Positions 55,929 to 64,000 of a stretch of DNA of 64,000 bases are shown piece by piece. This stretch comes from Chitinophagaceae bacterium. Lineage in GTDB: Bacteria; Bacteroidota; Bacteroidia; Chitinophagales; Chitinophagaceae. Where the stretch lies: assembly GCA_947488765.1 (NCBI GenBank), contig CANLAE010000006.1, positions 1 through 64,000 on the forward strand. Reading direction: 5' to 3'. The notes beneath the pieces were generated by a model. That model saw only the letters and a list, made by a program, of their open reading frames with translations, had not been told where the DNA came from and ran no database searches. Positions within the stretch are counted from its first letter, which is position 1; every line of letters starts with the position of its first letter. Both the position numbers and the translations under genes were made by a program.

Positions 55929-56546
55929 TTACTTCTGGATTAATACAATTGAATTATTATGACCCGGAACGGAACCACTAACAAGAATATAATTTTTTTC
56001 AGCGAAAATTTTAACAACTTTCAACCCTTTCATTTTCACTCTGTCACCACCCATTCTTCCAGCCATTCTCATTCCTTTAAATACTCTTGAAGGATATGAT
56101 GATGCACCAATAGAACCTGGGGCTCTTTGACGATCGTGTTGACCATGGGAAGCTTCACCAACACCGGAAAAACCATGACGCTTCACAACACCTTGAAATC
56201 CTTTTCCTTTTGTTGTACCAACAATTTGAACGCTATCACCCTCTTCAAAAATATCAATCGAAATAGTTTCGCCTAATGATTTTTCTATAGAGTAATTACG
56301 AAATTCCTTTGTGATTTTTTTAGCTGGAGTGTTTGCTTTTGCATAGTGATTAATAGCAGCTTTGGTTGCATGCTTTTCTTTCTTATCACCAACTGCTAAT
56401 TGAAGTGAGTTGTAACCATCAGTTTCAATGGTTTTAACTTGTGTAACGATATTTGGAGATACCTCGATAATGGTACAAGCTGTTTGCTTGCCATCTGCTT
56501 CGAAGATGCTCGTCATACCAATTTTTTTACCAATAATTCCTTTCAT
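55929..56546 (-). CDS. rplC: 50S ribosomal protein L3
   Basis: One of the first proteins to bind 23S rRNA, with a finger near the peptidyl transferase centre. The 205-residue product starts [20 protein letters not shown] and carries [15 protein letters not shown] and [20 protein letters not shown], the conserved finger. It is separated from rpsJ by an unusual 315-base structured gap. Confidence 0.98.
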   Translation of the reverse strand: MKGIIGKKIGMTSIFEADGKQTACTIIEVSPNIVTQVKTIETDGYNSLQLAVGDKKEKHATKAAINHYAKANTPAKKITKEFRNYSIEKSLGETISIDIFEEGDSVQIVGTTKGKGFQGVVKRHGFSGVGEASHGQHDRQRAPGSIGASSYPSRVFKGMRMAGRMGGDRVKMKGLKVVKIFAEKNYILVSGSVPGHNNSIVLIQK

Positions 56547-56861
56547 CGTTTTTGCGGTTTGTGCCCCGCTTGAGGTGTGGAGGACTTGAAGCCAGATGAA
56601 TTTGCTTCATTCAATCCCTGTTTGCTGCCGACCTTTTCCTGAATTTCATTTTAATCTGCTTGGTGCATATTAAAATGAGGGGAAGTACCGGAAGTAAACA
56701 AACCTCGAAGGGCCTGTTTATATGTACTTTTCTCTTTTCGTTTTAATAACTTTAAGAGAAATTTTTTCTATCAGAGCTCTTTTCTTGTAGTTTAAAACAA
56801 TTGAGAGTTGACTATTTTTATAAGAACTTTATAATTATACTTCTTTAGGAAGAATAAATAA
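56547..56861 (-). promoter_or_regulatory. Structured 315-base leader between rpsJ and rplC, candidate ribosomal-protein RNA regulator
   Basis: The gap has no open frame of note. As minus-strand RNA it contains several hairpins: AAACAGGCC and GGUUUGUUU (two G/U pairs) with a CUUCGA loop at 56696-56719; a 9-bp CAUUUUAAU/AUUAAAAUG stem at 56647-56677; and a short AUGAA/UUCAU stem near 56596. No exact TAnnTTTG box is present, so it is probably transcribed from the rpsJ promoter. Adjacent ribosomal protein genes are usually a few tens of bases apart, so this size and structure suggest a regulatory element bound by L3, L4 or another product. Confidence 0.5.
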
Positions 56862-57167
56862 TTATGCTTTAATCTCTACCTCTACTCCTGAAGGCAAATC
56901 TAATTTACTCAAAGCATCAACCGTACGAGATGATGAAGTGTAAATATCCAACAAACGCTTGTGCGTACATAATTGGAATTGTTCACGACTTTTCTTATTC
57001 ACGTGCGGAGAACGCAATACTGTAAAAATTCTTTTACGTGTTGGTAAAGGAATAGGACCAGTTACAACTGCCCCTGTACTGCGAACTGTCTTTACAATTT
57101 TCTCAGCTGATTTATCTACCAAGTTATGATCATAAGACTGTAATTTGATTCTGATTCTTTGAGACAT
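56862..57167 (-). CDS. rpsJ: 30S ribosomal protein S10
   Basis: Small-subunit protein that also acts in transcription antitermination as NusE. The 101-residue product is standard: [40 protein letters not shown] and [20 protein letters not shown]. It follows a strong promoter 29 bases upstream, so it is the first gene of the S10 unit here; fusA and tuf do not precede it. Confidence 0.98.
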   Translation of the reverse strand: MSQRIRIKLQSYDHNLVDKSAEKIVKTVRSTGAVVTGPIPLPTRKRIFTVLRSPHVNKKSREQFQLCTHKRLLDIYTSSSRTVDALSKLDLPSGVEVEIKA

Positions 57168-57195
57168 AATAGAGACCCAATTTTTGGTTGGGGTG

Positions 57196-57227
57196 CAAAT
57201 GTAGGGTGTTATACATTAACCATCAAA
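57196..57227 (-). promoter_or_regulatory. Consensus Bacteroidota promoter of rpsJ
   Basis: Minus strand: TTTG at 57224-57227, a 20-base spacer and TACATTTG at 57196-57203, matching both consensus boxes exactly. The predicted start of transcription is near 57189, about 20 bases before the ATG. Confidence 0.8.
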
Positions 57228-57393
57228 GTTTTTTTAAACTATTTTTATTTTTTTTTGAAAAAATAAAAAAAACTTTCAAAAACAATGCAGTTTACGTTTG
57301 ATTGAGGATAAAATAAGTTCAAAAAAAATAGAAATATAAAAATAGAAATATGCAAATAAATGCTACAATCCCAACCAATTGCATTAATACCCA

Positions 57394-57426
57394 TAAAAAA
57401 ACCCCATCCAAAAAAGGACAGGGTTT
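57394..57426 (-). terminator. Terminator after rpsG
   Basis: Minus strand: AACCCTGTCC-TTTTTT-GGATGGGGTT, a 10-bp stem with two G/U pairs, followed by a T-run. It starts 23 bases after the rpsG stop and ends the rpsL-rpsG unit. Confidence 0.88.
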
Positions 57427-57448
57427 GTATTGTAATGATGATTTGAAG

Positions 57449-57916
57449 TTATACTTTAAAATGTGAGAAAGCTTTGTTCGCTTCAGCCATACGGTGCACA
57501 TCTTCTTTTTTCTTGAATGCAGCACCTTCGCCTTTACTTGCAGCCATGATTTCATTCGCTAATTTATCAGCCATTGTTCTACCATTTCTTTCACGGCTGT
57601 AACGGATCAACCATTTCATGCTCAATGAAATTTTTCTGTCTGCACGTACTTCACTTGGAATTTGAAAAGTAGCACCACCAATTCTTCTACTTCTAACCTC
57701 TACGGCTGGAGTAACATTTACCAATGCTCTCTTCCAGATCTCGTATCCATCTTCATTTGTGATTTTACTTACTTTATCAACTGCGTCGTAGAATATAGTA
57801 ATTGCGGTACTTTTCTTTCCGTCCCACATTAAGTTATTAATAAAACGAGTTACCATTTTGTCATTAAAACGCCCATCGGGCGCTAGAGGTAATTTTTTTG
57901 CTTGTGCTTTACGCAT
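57449..57916 (-). CDS. rpsG: 30S ribosomal protein S7
   Basis: Nucleates the small-subunit head near the exit site. The 155-residue product has the start [40 protein letters not shown] and the C-terminal [20 protein letters not shown]. It follows rpsL after 48 bases. Normally fusA comes next; here a terminator does. Confidence 0.98.
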   Translation of the reverse strand: MRKAQAKKLPLAPDGRFNDKMVTRFINNLMWDGKKSTAITIFYDAVDKVSKITNEDGYEIWKRALVNVTPAVEVRSRRIGGATFQIPSEVRADRKISLSMKWLIRYSRERNGRTMADKLANEIMAASKGEGAAFKKKEDVHRMAEANKAFSHFKV

Positions 57917-57964
57917 GGTATATCAAATTAAATGATTCAAATTATAAATAATCCTCTGGCAGAA

Positions 57965-58345
57965 TTATTTTTTAGCTTTTGCTTTTTTAGTTCCGTATTT
58001 ACTACGACTTTGTTTTCTATCTTTCACACCCGCAGTATCTAAACTACCACGTACAATATGATAACGTACTCCTGGTAAATCTTTTACCCTTCCACCACGT
58101 ATTAATACAATTGAGTGCTCTTGCAAGTTATGACCTTCACCTGGGATGTAGGCAATAACCTCAATTTTATTTGTCAAACGCACTTTCGCAACTTTACGCA
58201 AAGCGGAGTTTGGTTTCTTTGGAGTAGTTGTATAAACTCTGGTACATACACCACGACGTTGTGGACATGCATCTAAAGCTCTTGACTTACTTTTTGCCCT
58301 GATGATTTCACGGCCCTTTCTAACTAATTGTTGTATTGTAGGCAT
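57965..58345 (-). CDS. rpsL: 30S ribosomal protein S12
   Basis: Decoding-centre protein, the target of streptomycin resistance changes. The 126-residue product has [20 protein letters not shown] and the two critical loops: [17 protein letters not shown] with the conserved lysine at the K43-equivalent, and [19 protein letters not shown] with the K88-equivalent. The residues at the resistance positions look wild-type. A consensus promoter precedes it. Confidence 0.98.
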   Translation of the reverse strand: MPTIQQLVRKGREIIRAKSKSRALDACPQRRGVCTRVYTTTPKKPNSALRKVAKVRLTNKIEVIAYIPGEGHNLQEHSIVLIRGGRVKDLPGVRYHIVRGSLDTAGVKDRKQSRSKYGTKKAKAKK

Positions 58346-58373
58346 TGTAACCCTTTTATTTTTTTTCGGACGG

Positions 58374-58405
58374 CAAAAGTAGGTGTCATCCTTTATAATT
58401 CCAAA
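58374..58405 (-). promoter_or_regulatory. Consensus Bacteroidota promoter of rpsL
   Basis: Minus strand: TTTG at 58402-58405, a 20-base spacer, and TACTTTTG at 58374-58381. Both boxes match the consensus and the spacing equals that of the rpsJ promoter. The start of transcription should be near 58367. Confidence 0.8.
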
Positions 58406-58508
58406 ATTAAAATCTCAAATTCAAAAATAATTTATTTTTTAGAGCAAAAAATACTTTTTCATCCTACAATAAAAAAGGAAATCTCCCCAAAATTCATAAG
58501 TTTTCCAG

Positions 58509-59573
58509 TTAAACTTTAATCATCCAGCCATAATTATCAGGCACTTTATTGTAACGGATATCATTCAACCTCTTTTTCAATTCAGGTGCTGTTTTCCATT
58601 GGTCTACATCAAATTCCATTACGTAATCTTTGTACTTCAATTCCTTAATTAATGAAATTGTAGCGGCAGTACCTGTTCCAAACACTTCAAATAATGCCCC
58701 AGATTTGTGGGCATTTATTAAGTCATCGATAGTTATTTTTCTTTCTTCAATTTTAAAGCCCATTTCTTGCAAAACCGTTATAGCACTATCTCTTGTAACG
58801 CCTGATAAAATAGTTCCTTCCTCCAAAGAAGGCGTTACAGCCGTATCGCCAATAATAAAAAATACATTCATTGTACCAACCTCTTGCAAATATTTATGTT
58901 CAAAGGCATCTGTCCACAAAACCTGGTCGTAACCTGCTTTTTTTGCCAATGCTGTAGCCAACATACTTGCACCATAATTCCCTGCATTTTTACTAAATCC
59001 AACTCCACCCGGTGCAGCCCTTGTATATTTTTCTTCTACATAAATTTTCATAGGAGCATTGTAGTACGGACCTGTAGGGCTGAGAATAATCATAAATTTG
59101 TAGGTCTCTGAAGGCTTTACTCCTATTACATTATCTGTAGAAAACATAAATGGTCTGATATACAAACTATGGTCTGCCATTGCAGGAATCCACTTTTTAT
59201 CCATCTCAACCAACATGCGCATTCCTTCCATAAAAATATCTTCCGGAACAGTTGGCATTTGCATACGTTCTGCAGAAACATTAAAACGTTTAAAATTATC
59301 TGCTGGTCTGAAAATAAAAGCATTTCCATCTTCATCTTTGTAAGCTTTTATCCCTTCAAAAATTGCCTGACCATAATGTAATGCAGCTATCGAAGGTTCT
59401 AAAAGTAATGGTTGGTAAGGCTTTATTTCTACATTCTTCCATTCACCATCTTGATAATCTGCTTCCAACATGTGGTCTGTAAAATATTTTCCAAATGGAA
59501 TATTTTCTAAAGAAATCTCATTGATTTTGCTCGTTATAACTTTTGTAATGTTAATGTCTATTGCTGCTGTCAT
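58509..59573 (-). CDS. ilvE: Branched-chain amino acid aminotransferase
   Basis: Transfers the amino group between glutamate and the keto acids of leucine, isoleucine and valine, with PLP. The 354-residue protein is a fold-type IV enzyme of the longer (BCAT2/eukaryote-like) class: HYGQAIFEGIKAYKD near the N-terminus, YIRPFMFSTDNVIGVKPS, PLP lysine region VGFSKNAGNYGASM, and the C-terminal VFGTGTAATISLI. It is divergent from the next gene with 62 bases between starts. No attenuator-like structure is seen upstream. Confidence 0.95.
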   Translation of the reverse strand: MTAAIDINITKVITSKINEISLENIPFGKYFTDHMLEADYQDGEWKNVEIKPYQPLLLEPSIAALHYGQAIFEGIKAYKDEDGNAFIFRPADNFKRFNVSAERMQMPTVPEDIFMEGMRMLVEMDKKWIPAMADHSLYIRPFMFSTDNVIGVKPSETYKFMIILSPTGPYYNAPMKIYVEEKYTRAAPGGVGFSKNAGNYGASMLATALAKKAGYDQVLWTDAFEHKYLQEVGTMNVFFIIGDTAVTPSLEEGTILSGVTRDSAITVLQEMGFKIEERKITIDDLINAHKSGALFEVFGTGTAATISLIKELKYKDYVMEFDVDQWKTAPELKKRLNDIRYNKVPDNYGWMIKV

Positions 59574-59635
59574 TGGAATATATTTGTTGCAAAGAAAAGA
59601 AATTTTTGAAAACTAACACTCGTTATTATTTTTAA

Positions 59636-60169
59636 ATGAAATCAAGTTTACAAAATATACAATTGCCTGCCTTTGTTTTAGTGGATTTATACAAAGAAAG
59701 CATAGTTGTACAAGAAACTGAGCAAGTGGCACAGAAAATAAAACAAGTTGTTGATGAAACACCAAAAGGAAAATGGTTTTTGGGCGACAATAAAAAACAA
59801 ATTACCATTCTTGTACATGATGTTGAAGCAGTATTTTTAAATGACAATGCTTACACATTTTTATCGACTATTTTGGCAGCATGTAAATTAAATGTTGGAG
59901 ATGTGGCAATTATCAATTTTGCAAAAACAAAAGTAACTTTAAACACAATACTAAATGAGCTAAAACCCCATAATCTATTGATATTTGGACCTTCCTCAGT
60001 AAATATTGATTTACCATTTTCAATCCCGCAATATCAAATTAAACAACTTGATAATTGTAATTATCTCACAGCAGTTTTACTTGAAACAATGCAGGGAAAT
60101 ACGCCAAATGCAAAAGAAGAAAAGGGTAAATTATGGACAAGCCTTCAACAACTATTTCAACTAAAATAA
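59636..60169 (+). CDS. Conserved hypothetical protein
   Basis: A 177-residue soluble protein. The predicted elements alternate as in an alpha/beta fold: KQITILVHDVEAVFLNDNAY, LAACKLNVGDVAIINFAKTK, and HNLLIFGPSSVNIDLPFSIP. There is no signal peptide and no recognisable catalytic motif. It is probably conserved in the phylum, since the frame is intact and codon use is like the neighbours, but I do not know its function. It lies between ilvE and rdgB, 77 bases before the latter. Confidence 0.6.
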   Translation: MKSSLQNIQLPAFVLVDLYKESIVVQETEQVAQKIKQVVDETPKGKWFLGDNKKQITILVHDVEAVFLNDNAYTFLSTILAACKLNVGDVAIINFAKTKVTLNTILNELKPHNLLIFGPSSVNIDLPFSIPQYQIKQLDNCNYLTAVLLETMQGNTPNAKEEKGKLWTSLQQLFQLK

Positions 60170-60246
60170 AGTTGAAATTTTAGTTTAAAATTTAGATAGG
60201 TTAAAAATCAGAAATTATAAAAACTGTACTTCAAAATTAATTACTC

Positions 60247-60828
60247 ATGCGTACATTAATCTTCGCAACAAATAACCAACATAAAATTGATGAGATAAAA
60301 AAAGTAATTGGTGAACAGTTCAATATCATCACATTGCAGGAAGCAGGTATAAATATTGATATACCGGAACCTCATGATACATTAGAAGCTAATGCTACAG
60401 AAAAATCTACTACAATTTATTCAATAACAAAACTTGATTGCTTTAGCGAAGACACAGGATTGGAAGTTGAAGCATTAAATGGCGAACCGGGTGTGAGAAG
60501 TGCAAGGTATGCAGGTGATGGAAAAAACTTTCAAGCAAATATTGATTTGCTTTTAAATAATTTAGAAAATAGAACCAACCGAAAAGCAAGATTCAGAACG
60601 GTAATCTCATTGCTAATGGATGGAAAAGAATTTTTCTTTGAAGGCATTTGCGAAGGTGAAATTATACAACAACAATCCGGAAATAAAGGCTTTGGTTACG
60701 ACCCTGTTTTTATACCCTTGGGTAGTTCAAAAACTTTTGCGGAAATGTCAATGGATGAAAAAAATGTTTTTAGCCACCGCAGAAAAGCAACAGATTTATT
60801 ATTACAGTTTTTAGCAGAAATAAAATAA
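60247..60828 (+). CDS. rdgB: XTP/dITP diphosphatase (non-canonical purine NTP pyrophosphatase)
   Basis: Removes xanthosine, inosine and related abnormal nucleotide triphosphates before they enter DNA or RNA. The 193-residue protein begins with the typical LIFATNNQHKIDEIKKVIG and contains CFSEDTGLEVEALNGEPGVR (metal site) and the base-binding GFGYDPVFIP with the following FAEMSMDEKNVFSHRRKA. All parts of the RdgB/HAM1 family are present at normal length. Confidence 0.96.
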   Translation: MRTLIFATNNQHKIDEIKKVIGEQFNIITLQEAGINIDIPEPHDTLEANATEKSTTIYSITKLDCFSEDTGLEVEALNGEPGVRSARYAGDGKNFQANIDLLLNNLENRTNRKARFRTVISLLMDGKEFFFEGICEGEIIQQQSGNKGFGYDPVFIPLGSSKTFAEMSMDEKNVFSHRRKATDLLLQFLAEIK

Positions 60829-60906
60829 TGCTGAACAAATAAATTCAACTGAAAGCATTACTATCAAAGAGATTCAAAAAAAAGATTACCATCACAAATA
60901 AAATTT

Positions 60907-61341
60907 ATGGAAAGAATAAAATTAAACTTACCTGAACAATTTTTATTTTCTACAAATATTGCTTTAAGAATTACAGACATCAATTATGGTGGGCATGTAG
61001 GCAATGATAGTTTTCTTTCTTTAATCCATGAAGCAAGACAACAATTTTTAAACTATTACCAATACTCTGAAATGAATTTTGCAGGAACAAGTTTAATTAT
61101 GGCAGATGTTGCAGTTGAATACAAGAAAGAATTGAGTTATGGAGATGTTGTAAAAATTTCTGTAACTGCAATCGGCTTCGACAAGTTAGGCTTTGATATT
61201 TTTTATTTATTGGAAGTAATTGAGGAAGAAAAAAATTACATAGCGGGAAAAGCAAAAACTGGAATGATGTGTTTTGATTATCAAAATAAAAAACGAATGC
61301 AAGTTCCAGATGAGGCAGTGATAAAATTTGCAACAATTTAA
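60907..61341 (+). CDS. Acyl-CoA thioesterase, 4HBT hotdog family
   Basis: A 144-residue single hotdog-fold protein. The DINYGGHVGNDSFLSLIHEA segment corresponds to the active-site region of the 4-hydroxybenzoyl-CoA thioesterase family; the aspartate comes seven residues before the family's conserved histidine. Such enzymes hydrolyse acyl-CoA or acyl-carrier thioesters. The chain-length preference cannot be read. It is likely to be transcribed with rdgB (78 bases upstream) and perhaps dapD (63 bases downstream). Confidence 0.85.
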   Translation: MERIKLNLPEQFLFSTNIALRITDINYGGHVGNDSFLSLIHEARQQFLNYYQYSEMNFAGTSLIMADVAVEYKKELSYGDVVKISVTAIGFDKLGFDIFYLLEVIEEEKNYIAGKAKTGMMCFDYQNKKRMQVPDEAVIKFATI

Positions 61342-61404
61342 AATTAACACAAAAATTCAAAATACAAACCCAAATCATATCACTTATTTTCGCAAAAAAA
61401 TTTT

Positions 61405-62220
61405 ATGGAATTGAATAAATTAATCGCTGAAGTTTGGAATGACAGATCATTACTTAAAGATGAAACATACACTAACGCAATTCGTGCTGTAATTGAAGAA
61501 GTAGACAAAGGAAGATTGAGAACTGCATCTCCTATTGAAGAGGGTAAATGGCAAGTGAACGAATGGGTGAAACAAGCGATACTATTGTATTTCAGCATAC
61601 AACAAATGCAAACATGGGAACTAGCTCCATTTGAATTTTACGATAAAATGTTGTTGAAAAAGGATTATGCAAGTTTGGGTGTACGTGCTGTTCCGCATGC
61701 AGTTGCAAGATATGGCGCATACCTTGCAAAAAATGTTGTATTGATGCCAAGCTATGTAAATATTGGTGCTTATGTAGATGAAGGCACAATGGTTGATACA
61801 TGGGCTACTGTAGGCAGTTGTGCGCAAATTGGCAAAGGTGTTCACTTAAGCGGTGGTGTTGGAATTGGCGGGGTTTTAGAACCATTACAAGCAAGCCCTG
61901 TGATCATTGAAGATGGTTGTTTTATCGGCAGCAGGTGTATTGTTGTAGAAGGTGTAATTGTAGAAAAAGAAGCAGTGCTTGGTGCCAATGTTGTATTAAC
62001 ACAATCTACTAAAATTATTGATGTAAGCGGAGATCCACCAATCGAAATGAAAGGCAGGGTTCCGGCAAGAAGTGTTGTTATTCCTGGAACTTACAACAAG
62101 AAATTTCCTGCAGGTGAATTTGGTGTCGGCTGTGCACTCATCATCGGCAAACGCAAGCCTAGCACAGATTTGAAGACAAGCCTTAATGATGCACTAAGAG
62201 ATTTCAATGTGAGTGTTTAA
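61405..62220 (+). CDS. dapD: 2,3,4,5-tetrahydropyridine-2,6-dicarboxylate N-succinyltransferase
   Basis: Succinylase branch enzyme of diaminopimelate/lysine synthesis. The 271-residue protein has an N-terminal helical domain and a left-handed beta-helix with hexapeptide repeats (VNIGAYVDEGTMVDTWATVG), the catalytic-side LSGGVGIGGVLEPLQA, and the C-terminal GVGCALIIGKRKPSTDLKTS. LysA at 36537-37748 completes the same pathway. Its presence indicates that this organism uses the succinyl route rather than the aminotransferase DapL route. Confidence 0.96.
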   Translation: MELNKLIAEVWNDRSLLKDETYTNAIRAVIEEVDKGRLRTASPIEEGKWQVNEWVKQAILLYFSIQQMQTWELAPFEFYDKMLLKKDYASLGVRAVPHAVARYGAYLAKNVVLMPSYVNIGAYVDEGTMVDTWATVGSCAQIGKGVHLSGGVGIGGVLEPLQASPVIIEDGCFIGSRCIVVEGVIVEKEAVLGANVVLTQSTKIIDVSGDPPIEMKGRVPARSVVIPGTYNKKFPAGEFGVGCALIIGKRKPSTDLKTSLNDALRDFNVSV

Positions 62221-62245
62221 TCAATTCTTTTTTTGATTGATTCTA

Positions 62246-63667
62246 TTATTTTAACCCTATAACTGCTCCACTTAATTTTTTATAAACGTGGGGCAGTATT
62301 TTTTTAAATCGGTCATAAGTAGCCAAAGAAACATTTTTGGTATCAAAAGGTACATATTGCACATATTGTTTTTCAGCACCTGCTACCCTACCGTATTTGT
62401 ATTGGTAGGTAAACCAACCATCAGGCTGCAAGCTCGCTTCAGCCAAAGAAGTATTGGGAATTGCAATAAAAAACTGACTACTTAAATCGATGTTTTTATT
62501 ACTCAATAAAGTATTCTTTAATTGTAGTTGATGCAGTACAACATAAGCTGCCTTTGCTGTTTCCACTGCAGGGTCTATGAGTTGTACATAATTTGCCAAT
62601 ACATTTCTATAACGATAATTCCCATTTTTTTGATAGTTATATAATTCAATCAACACTTTTTGAATAGTGTCTTTCATGTATGGATAATGTGTACAACCTA
62701 AAATCAAAGTATTCATGGGTGGTGCGTTGGGTGCTGTTTTGTTGTTCCGCATTTTTTCTAACAAACTCACCAAATGATAACGTACATAATTTGCAGGTTC
62801 ATTAATTTGAACATCAGTACAAGTGCCTTTATCATCAAATTCACACAACAATTGATTATAGCTTTTATTAAAATGATACATCTCTAACAATGCAGTATCA
62901 ATTGGATAATTTTCATTTTTATAAGAAGGACCTTTATAACCTTTTCTGGGCGTTTTAGCAGAATCGATATAATAACTCCAATCTCTGTCGATACTCTCTG
63001 CAAGACCAACTCCACCCTGACTTACGATAGATAAATTATTCAATCCGTAACTCTTTGCCATTGCATTTAATGTCAATGGATATCCATTACTTGCAACAGT
63101 TCCTGCAGTTGCAAAAACACCAATGGTACCTTGTTGTTTTTTTTGATAATCAAGTGCTGCTTTTGAGCCTGCTTCAATTACACCAACAACAGGAAAATTA
63201 GCATTAGAAAATGATTGCGAAAACTTTTTTACTTCGGGCAAAGCATAAGCTGTGGCTGTGTTACAAGCCAATATGATCATTTTTACAGGCATTTTTTTTT
63301 GTGAAATCCAACTCTCATTTTCTTTGGTAACAAATTTTTGCTGTAAAAAAAAATTCATATTTTTCAAGATGTGTTCTTTCAATAAATCTGTTTTATGTTC
63401 GGCTGCATAATTACCATAAGGCATGTTAGCTTGATCTGCTAAATACTGATAATATTCACCTGCAAAATCCAACTTTCCATCAGCTCCAGGTTTGCCTGTT
63501 ATATTATTAAAAGCATCTAATGTTAGCATGGCTTCTAAAACAGTAAGTCCACCAGTGCCTGAATCAAAAACCCCAATCGGATTATTGTTTAGTTTAACTT
63601 CTTTTTTTTGTGCTATGCTTGTCAAACCAAACACTAACAATAACAACAAGATTTGAAATGCTTTCAT
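62246..63667 (-). CDS. Exported aspartate/glutamate racemase family protein (MurI homologue)
   Basis: A 473-residue protein whose core is that of glutamate racemase, with motif IGVFDSGTGGLTV (31-43) and both catalytic cysteines, C135 in LACNTATAYALPE and C325 in ILGCTHYPY. Two things differ from MurI. It carries a signal peptide (MKAFQILLLLLVFGLTSIAQ), so it is expected in the periplasm, and the two cysteines are 190 residues apart instead of about 110, because of a large insertion (about 225-315) with two extra cysteines. The frame is open six codons further upstream, but ATG 63667 starts the signal peptide. It may racemise amino acids outside the cytosol; this is inference. Confidence 0.85.
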   Translation of the reverse strand: MKAFQILLLLLVFGLTSIAQKKEVKLNNNPIGVFDSGTGGLTVLEAMLTLDAFNNITGKPGADGKLDFAGEYYQYLADQANMPYGNYAAEHKTDLLKEHILKNMNFFLQQKFVTKENESWISQKKMPVKMIILACNTATAYALPEVKKFSQSFSNANFPVVGVIEAGSKAALDYQKKQQGTIGVFATAGTVASNGYPLTLNAMAKSYGLNNLSIVSQGGVGLAESIDRDWSYYIDSAKTPRKGYKGPSYKNENYPIDTALLEMYHFNKSYNQLLCEFDDKGTCTDVQINEPANYVRYHLVSLLEKMRNNKTAPNAPPMNTLILGCTHYPYMKDTIQKVLIELYNYQKNGNYRYRNVLANYVQLIDPAVETAKAAYVVLHQLQLKNTLLSNKNIDLSSQFFIAIPNTSLAEASLQPDGWFTYQYKYGRVAGAEKQYVQYVPFDTKNVSLATYDRFKKILPHVYKKLSGAVIGLK

Positions 63668-63779
63668 GAAAATTAATTTATACAAGTATAGTTCTATTAC
63701 TTTGTGTAATGTAATATCATTTTTTCAATTATTATCAATCAAGATAAAACTTTACAAATTTATCAGCAAAGAAAACCCA

Positions 63780-64000
63780 ATGAAATCAATACCTAATGAG
63801 CAAATTAAACTAAAAGGATTTTTGATTACATTATTGGGTGCAATTTTATTTTCAACCAAAGCAATCTTTATAAAACTTGCGTTTGCCGGTACAAAAGTAG
63901 ATGCAGTTACATTGCTTTCTTTACGCATGCTTGTTGCACTTCCATTTTATATTGCTGCTGCAATTATGAGTTATAGAAAACCAACAAATCAACCTATAAC
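63780..64000 (+). CDS. EamA family transporter, N-terminal part (runs off the window)
   Basis: The first 73 residues of a drug/metabolite transporter-type membrane protein. After MKSIPNEQIKLK comes a helix with the family signature GFLITLLGAILFSTKAIFIK, then VDAVTLLSLRMLVALPFYIA as the second helix. Only the first two of usually ten helices are visible. Substrate unknown. It is divergent from the exported racemase gene with 112 bases between the starts, and continues past the right edge. Confidence 0.8.
   Translation, partial: MKSIPNEQIKLKGFLITLLGAILFSTKAIFIKLAFAGTKVDAVTLLSLRMLVALPFYIAAAIMSYRKPTNQPI

Noticed and set aside
57300-57360. Short direct repeat AAATAGAAATAT in the rpsG-rpsJ gap
   Set aside because: Only two copies of an A-rich 12-mer in A-rich DNA, likely chance.
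57319-57555. A 78-codon frame across the rpsG terminator
   Set aside because: It overlaps rpsG out of frame and includes the terminator; its low-complexity hydrophobic end is a by-product of T-rich DNA.
1-64000. tRNA, rRNA, CRISPR arrays, insertion sequences or prophage
   Set aside because: No T-loop/anticodon pattern, no spaced repeats, and no transposase, integrase or phage structural genes were found in any gap or frame.

Overview
The window is chromosomal DNA from an AT-rich member of the Bacteroidota, most likely the Chitinophagaceae or a close relative. The evidence is: three exported proteins with type IX secretion (T9SS) C-terminal domains carrying the YPNP motif; promoters of the TTTG-N20-TAnnTTTG type rather than the sigma-70 form; no obvious Shine-Dalgarno sites before most genes; a long SecA; a DapD/LysA lysine route; and a run of Bacteroidota-type single-copy genes. 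I see no rRNA, tRNA, CRISPR array, insertion sequence, integrase or prophage. Most of the window is housekeeping chromosome, and I did not find a clear new defence or mobile system. The most unusual signals are regulatory or architectural.

Layout. 1-4858: end of a membrane protein, a dipeptide epimerase, a small membrane protein, ManA, then the small operon yraN-rlmH-rhomboid. 4859-10080: a 1,453-residue T9SS-exported multidomain protein and a tiny protein that is little more than a T9SS sorting domain. 10131-19072: peroxiredoxin and desaturase, a degenerate SirB1/transglutaminase-like protein, an S9 peptidase, a structured GC-richer intergenic region, an RlmI-like methyltransferase, a lipoprotein and an ABC ATPase without a permease. 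19220-25018: nucleotide-sugar genes (sugar aminotransferase, ugd, uxs, then rfbD behind a terminator) divergent from the Kdo transferase waaA. 25019-34348: tdk, ccmB, pyrF, an M16 peptidase and secA. 34720-40316: atpG, scpB, lysA, an MlaF-like ATPase and a PKD-repeat T9SS protein. 40408-44996: small unknowns, a YhiN-type flavoprotein, a CYTH protein and map.

45223-58345 is the str/S10/spc ribosomal protein region, all on the minus strand, from rpsL down to secY. It departs from the textbook order: fusA is missing between rpsG and rpsJ, where a terminator and a near-consensus promoter now sit; a 315-nt structured gap separates rpsJ from rplC; a canonical terminator lies between rplO and secY, and secY starts with GTG; transcription ends after secY, and infA, rpmJ and the alpha operon do not follow.

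58509-64000: ilvE, an unknown protein, rdgB, a thioesterase, dapD, an exported glutamate-racemase homologue and the start of an EamA-family transporter. DapD and LysA belong to the same diaminopimelate/lysine pathway. Ugd, UXS, the sugar aminotransferase, RfbD and WaaA all serve surface polysaccharide or lipid A-core synthesis. A short GC-rich repeat (core GCGTCGCAC) occurs four times in the 5' regions of genes, including secA and map.
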